A DNA stretch of 8,196 nt from Calditrichota bacterium (lineage in GTDB: Bacteria > Zhuqueibacterota > Zhuqueibacteria > Residuimicrobiales > Krinioviventaceae). The translations under genes were made by a program, and so were the position numbers. Positions 5,927 through 8,196 of the stretch are shown here, piece after piece (the stretch's first letter is position 1; each line of letters opens with the position of its first letter). The stretch covers positions 1-8,196 of the forward strand of contig RPQV01000132.1 of NCBI GenBank assembly GCA_003818595.1. Direction: 5' to 3'. Under the pieces are notes generated by a model that saw only the letters and a program-made list of their open reading frames with translations, was not told the origin of the DNA and did no database searches.

Positions 5927-5955
5927 TTGACATCCTTGTTCAGTTTTTGTATTAT
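5927..5955 (+). promoter_or_regulatory. Near-consensus sigma-70 promoter upstream of the histidine kinase
   Basis: TTGACA (5927-5932, perfect -35) and TATTAT (5950-5955, five of six -10 positions) are separated by the optimal 17 bases. The promoter begins 20 bases after the stop of the barrel gene. Transcription would start near 5962, leaving a leader of about 194 bases before ATG 6156. The leader has no reading frame of note and a weak 7-bp inverted repeat (6050-6056 with 6084-6090). This is the strongest promoter in the window and separates the kinase from the upstream pair. Confidence 0.65.
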
Positions 5956-6155
5956 CCACCAGTCTGCCTCAAAATGTGGGAGGGTCGGCACTCTGTTTTA
6001 ACACAGACATGATTATAATAATGATCTGAAAAACTTGCGACAAGCCGAATCGCCAAATTTTGAAGACATTAATCCGTTGCATGTTGGCGACTCTGCGAGA
6101 GATAATGCGAAACAGCTTTTAATTGCACGCAGAAATGATGACAGGAAATTAAAAA

Positions 6156-8183
6156 ATGGTCAAGTTGAGTTGGCGTAATAAATTGATCTTTTTTGCAGTG
6201 ATCATCGCAATCATTCCCATTGCGATATCCGGTTATAACATGATCGGCAGCACCAAAGATGAACTCAAAAGCAGCACCAATTACGAACTGATGTCCACAG
6301 CCGGTCAATTGGCGCAGGAGATCAACAGTTTCTATTCCAATCGTTGGTTGGCGCCTTTGCTTCTCATCCGCAGCGGCTTGGAAAGTGAGGAGTTAGGAGC
6401 AGAAGAAAAGGCGGCCTTTCTTTCCACGGGAATCAAAAACATTGAAGATATTGTTGCGCTCGCGTTGCTGTTTGAGGTTGAACCCGGCGAATTGGTGACG
6501 GCGATTGAAACCCAAAAAGAATCGTTTGTTTTGAGGTTGCGGTCGGAATCGCTCGATGTCGCCTCGATACTCAGTCCTTCGACCGAAGAGATTGTTCTCC
6601 TGAAGAACAGCGCCTTGACCATTGGCTCTCCGCGCTACATTCAATCCTTGGATGTTTGGCTGGTGACCATGCAGATACCGGTCACCATCGCCGGTGCTCC
6701 TTCAGCTCTGCTGTGCGCTCAGATTGATATGAATCCCATGAGGGAAAGGGTGCAGAGCCAGCCGCTGTCGAAAAATGGCCGCATCATGTTGATCGATGAT
6801 CGAGGCCAGGAAATTTTTGATGTTGAACACCATGATTTGACATCTCTCAAGGTGGTGCAGGATGCCACCGCATTGTTGCGCACCGGTTCGCGCGCTCAGG
6901 GGGTGACTAATTATAGCAGGCCAACAGGTGAAAAAGTGGTCGGCTGTTACGCGTTTCCATTGAATTTAAGCTGGGCAATCATTGCTGAAGTGAATGAAGA
7001 GCAGGCTTATGCGGCTGTTGCTAAAATGCTCAATACGCTCACGTTATGGGTTTTGCTCGGGTTGAGCATTGCGATTGTCGGCGTTTCCGTATTTTCGCGC
7101 CAAATCAGCAAGCCGATCCTCAAAATGAGCCGTGCAGCAGAGGAGATTTCTTCCGGTCAGTTTGACGTTCACGTGGAATACAAGGCAAAGGATGAGATCG
7201 GCATTCTGGGGAAATCTCTGGTGAATATGGGGAAATCTTTAAAAGAAAACTTTGAAAAAATCGAAAATCAAAATAAAGAGCTCGAAGAGTACAGTCGAAA
7301 TCTGGAAGAAAAGGTGAACCTTCGTACGGCAGAATTGAAGGAAAAAAATATTGCGCTTGAGCAGACGCTCATCAAGTTGAAAGAGACGCAGGATCAATTG
7401 GTGGTGCGGGAAAAGCTGGCTTCCCTGGGAGCGCTCACTTCAGGCATTGCCCATGAAATCAAGAATCCGCTGAATTTTGTCAACAATTTTGCTGAATTAT
7501 CCGCCGCGCTGGTCGAAGACCTGGATGCCGAGTTGGCACAGAAGAATGAGAAAAAGGATGATGGCGCCTCAGAAGTTGTACAGGAAATCCTGTCCAGCAT
7601 CAAATCGAATCTCAGCAAAATTTCCGAACATGGCAAACGTGCTGATCGAATTGTGCACAGCATGCTGCAGCATTCCCGCGGCAACCGCGGTGAATTTCAA
7701 ATGACTGATTTGAACAGTTTCCTCGAGCAGTATGTGACCTTTGCGATGGAAAGCATGCGGGCCAAGGATCCCTTGTTCAATCTCAAGATTGAACGTCATT
7801 ATGATGAAGGTGTCGGCCAAGTCCATATCAATGCGCCGTCTCTCAGCCAGGCAGTGCTCAACATCATCAATAATTCAGTTTATGCCACCGCCGAAAGGAA
7901 GAAAAAGGAGGGATCTGAATATGTCCCGACCGTGACCGTCACCACCAAAGACCTGGGAGAAAAGGTCGAGATGCGATTTCGCGATAACGGGACTGGGATT
8001 CCGAAAAAAATAGTGGAGAAAATTTTCGAGCCGTTTTTCACCACGAAACCTACGGGTGAAGGAACAGGACTGGGATTGTCGCTGAGCTATGATATCATCG
8101 CCAAGATGCATAAAGGAGAACTGGTGGTTGATACGATCGAGGGACAATTCACCGAATTTGTCATCACCTTGCCAAAAAAATAA
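6156..8183 (+). CDS. Membrane sensor histidine kinase (extracytoplasmic sensor, HAMP, HisKA, HATPase_c)
   Basis: A complete 675-residue kinase. TM1 is at about 10-30 and TM2 at about 292-313 (LWVLLGLSIAIVGVSVF). The extracytoplasmic region between them (about 31-290) looks like a double-Cache sensor, with GRIMLIDDRGQEIFD (208-222) and a closing strand SWAIIAEV (272-279). HAMP follows at about 314-368 (ISKPILKM, DEIGILGKS), then a charged coiled coil (about 366-418). The phosphoacceptor is H433 in GIAHEIKNPLNFVNNF. The second dimerisation helix lies unusually far downstream (about 470-508), after a Lys/Asp/Glu-rich insert. The ATPase domain has the N-box N569/N573, G1 DNGTG (610-614), F-box EPFFTT (625-630) and G2 GTGLGL (636-641), all intact, so autophosphorylation is expected. 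No receiver domain is fused and no response regulator is in the window. ATG 6156 has AGGAAA (6143-6148) 7 bases upstream. Its ligand cannot be read from sequence. Confidence 0.95.
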   Translation: MVKLSWRNKLIFFAVIIAIIPIAISGYNMIGSTKDELKSSTNYELMSTAGQLAQEINSFYSNRWLAPLLLIRSGLESEELGAEEKAAFLSTGIKNIEDIVALALLFEVEPGELVTAIETQKESFVLRLRSESLDVASILSPSTEEIVLLKNSALTIGSPRYIQSLDVWLVTMQIPVTIAGAPSALLCAQIDMNPMRERVQSQPLSKNGRIMLIDDRGQEIFDVEHHDLTSLKVVQDATALLRTGSRAQGVTNYSRPTGEKVVGCYAFPLNLSWAIIAEVNEEQAYAAVAKMLNTLTLWVLLGLSIAIVGVSVFSRQISKPILKMSRAAEEISSGQFDVHVEYKAKDEIGILGKSLVNMGKSLKENFEKIENQNKELEEYSRNLEEKVNLRTAELKEKNIALEQTLIKLKETQDQLVVREKLASLGALTSGIAHEIKNPLNFVNNFAELSAALVEDLDAELAQKNEKKDDGASEVVQEILSSIKSNLSKISEHGKRADRIVHSMLQHSRGNRGEFQMTDLNSFLEQYVTFAMESMRAKDPLFNLKIERHYDEGVGQVHINAPSLSQAVLNIINNSVYATAERKKKEGSEYVPTVTVTTKDLGEKVEMRFRDNGTGIPKKIVEKIFEPFFTTKPTGEGTGLGLSLSYDIIAKMHKGELVVDTIEGQFTEFVITLPKK

Positions 8184-8196
8184 AATTCAGGATTTG

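Noticed and set aside
5409..5933. 174-codon minus-strand frame opposite the barrel-like protein
   Set aside because: The plus-strand frame has a strong ribosome site, a signal peptide and a barrel-like terminus; the antisense frame has none of these.
6050..6090. Inverted repeat TCGCCAA/TTGGCGA in the histidine kinase leader as a riboswitch
   Set aside because: A 7-bp stem around a 27-base loop is weak, and nothing resembles a known riboswitch core.

Overview
The window carries five protein genes in three transcription groups. It appears to come from a Gram-negative bacterium: one product has a lipoprotein signal, one looks like a small outer-membrane beta-barrel, and one is a two-transmembrane sensor histidine kinase. 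The histidine kinase layout (long coiled coil, then SGIAHEIKNPLNFVNNF) and the dispersed intergenic palindromes recall the FCB side of the tree (Ignavibacteria, Calditrichota/KSB1-like or Bacteroidota). The candidate promoters read as ordinary -35/-10 sigma-70 types, which is less typical of Bacteroidota proper. The lineage is an inference with low confidence.

Layout. Minus strand, 1-1589: a long frame open at the left edge. It has a protein-kinase-like N-terminal half in which all three catalytic signatures are replaced, followed by a low-complexity linker and a separate C-terminal module. It has its own candidate promoter (1774-1802) and a leader with a nested inverted repeat. Minus strand, 1904-3712: a secreted lipoprotein of the Cthe_2159-type carbohydrate-binding beta-helix family, with a weak candidate promoter and an operator-like palindrome over the predicted transcription start. 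3713-4858: about 1.15 kb without a convincing gene. Its left part is a cluster of unlike palindromes, including a perfect 18-bp inverted repeat; its right part may hold eroded coding fragments. Plus strand, 4859-5906: a probable two-gene unit made of a four-helix inner-membrane protein and a signal-peptide-bearing, barrel-like protein, neither of a family I recognise. Plus strand, 6156-8183: a complete sensor histidine kinase, preceded by a near-consensus promoter and a leader of about 200 nt.

How the genes relate. The two minus-strand genes probably have separate promoters, and the plus-strand genes form two more units, so no single multi-gene pathway is evident. The shared theme is the cell envelope and signalling. 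The most unusual item is the pseudokinase-like protein. Its C-terminal module resembles one I have seen, unnamed to me, fused to kinase, TIR and other signalling domains in bacteria. The rest of that protein, and any partner gene downstream of it, lie outside the window.
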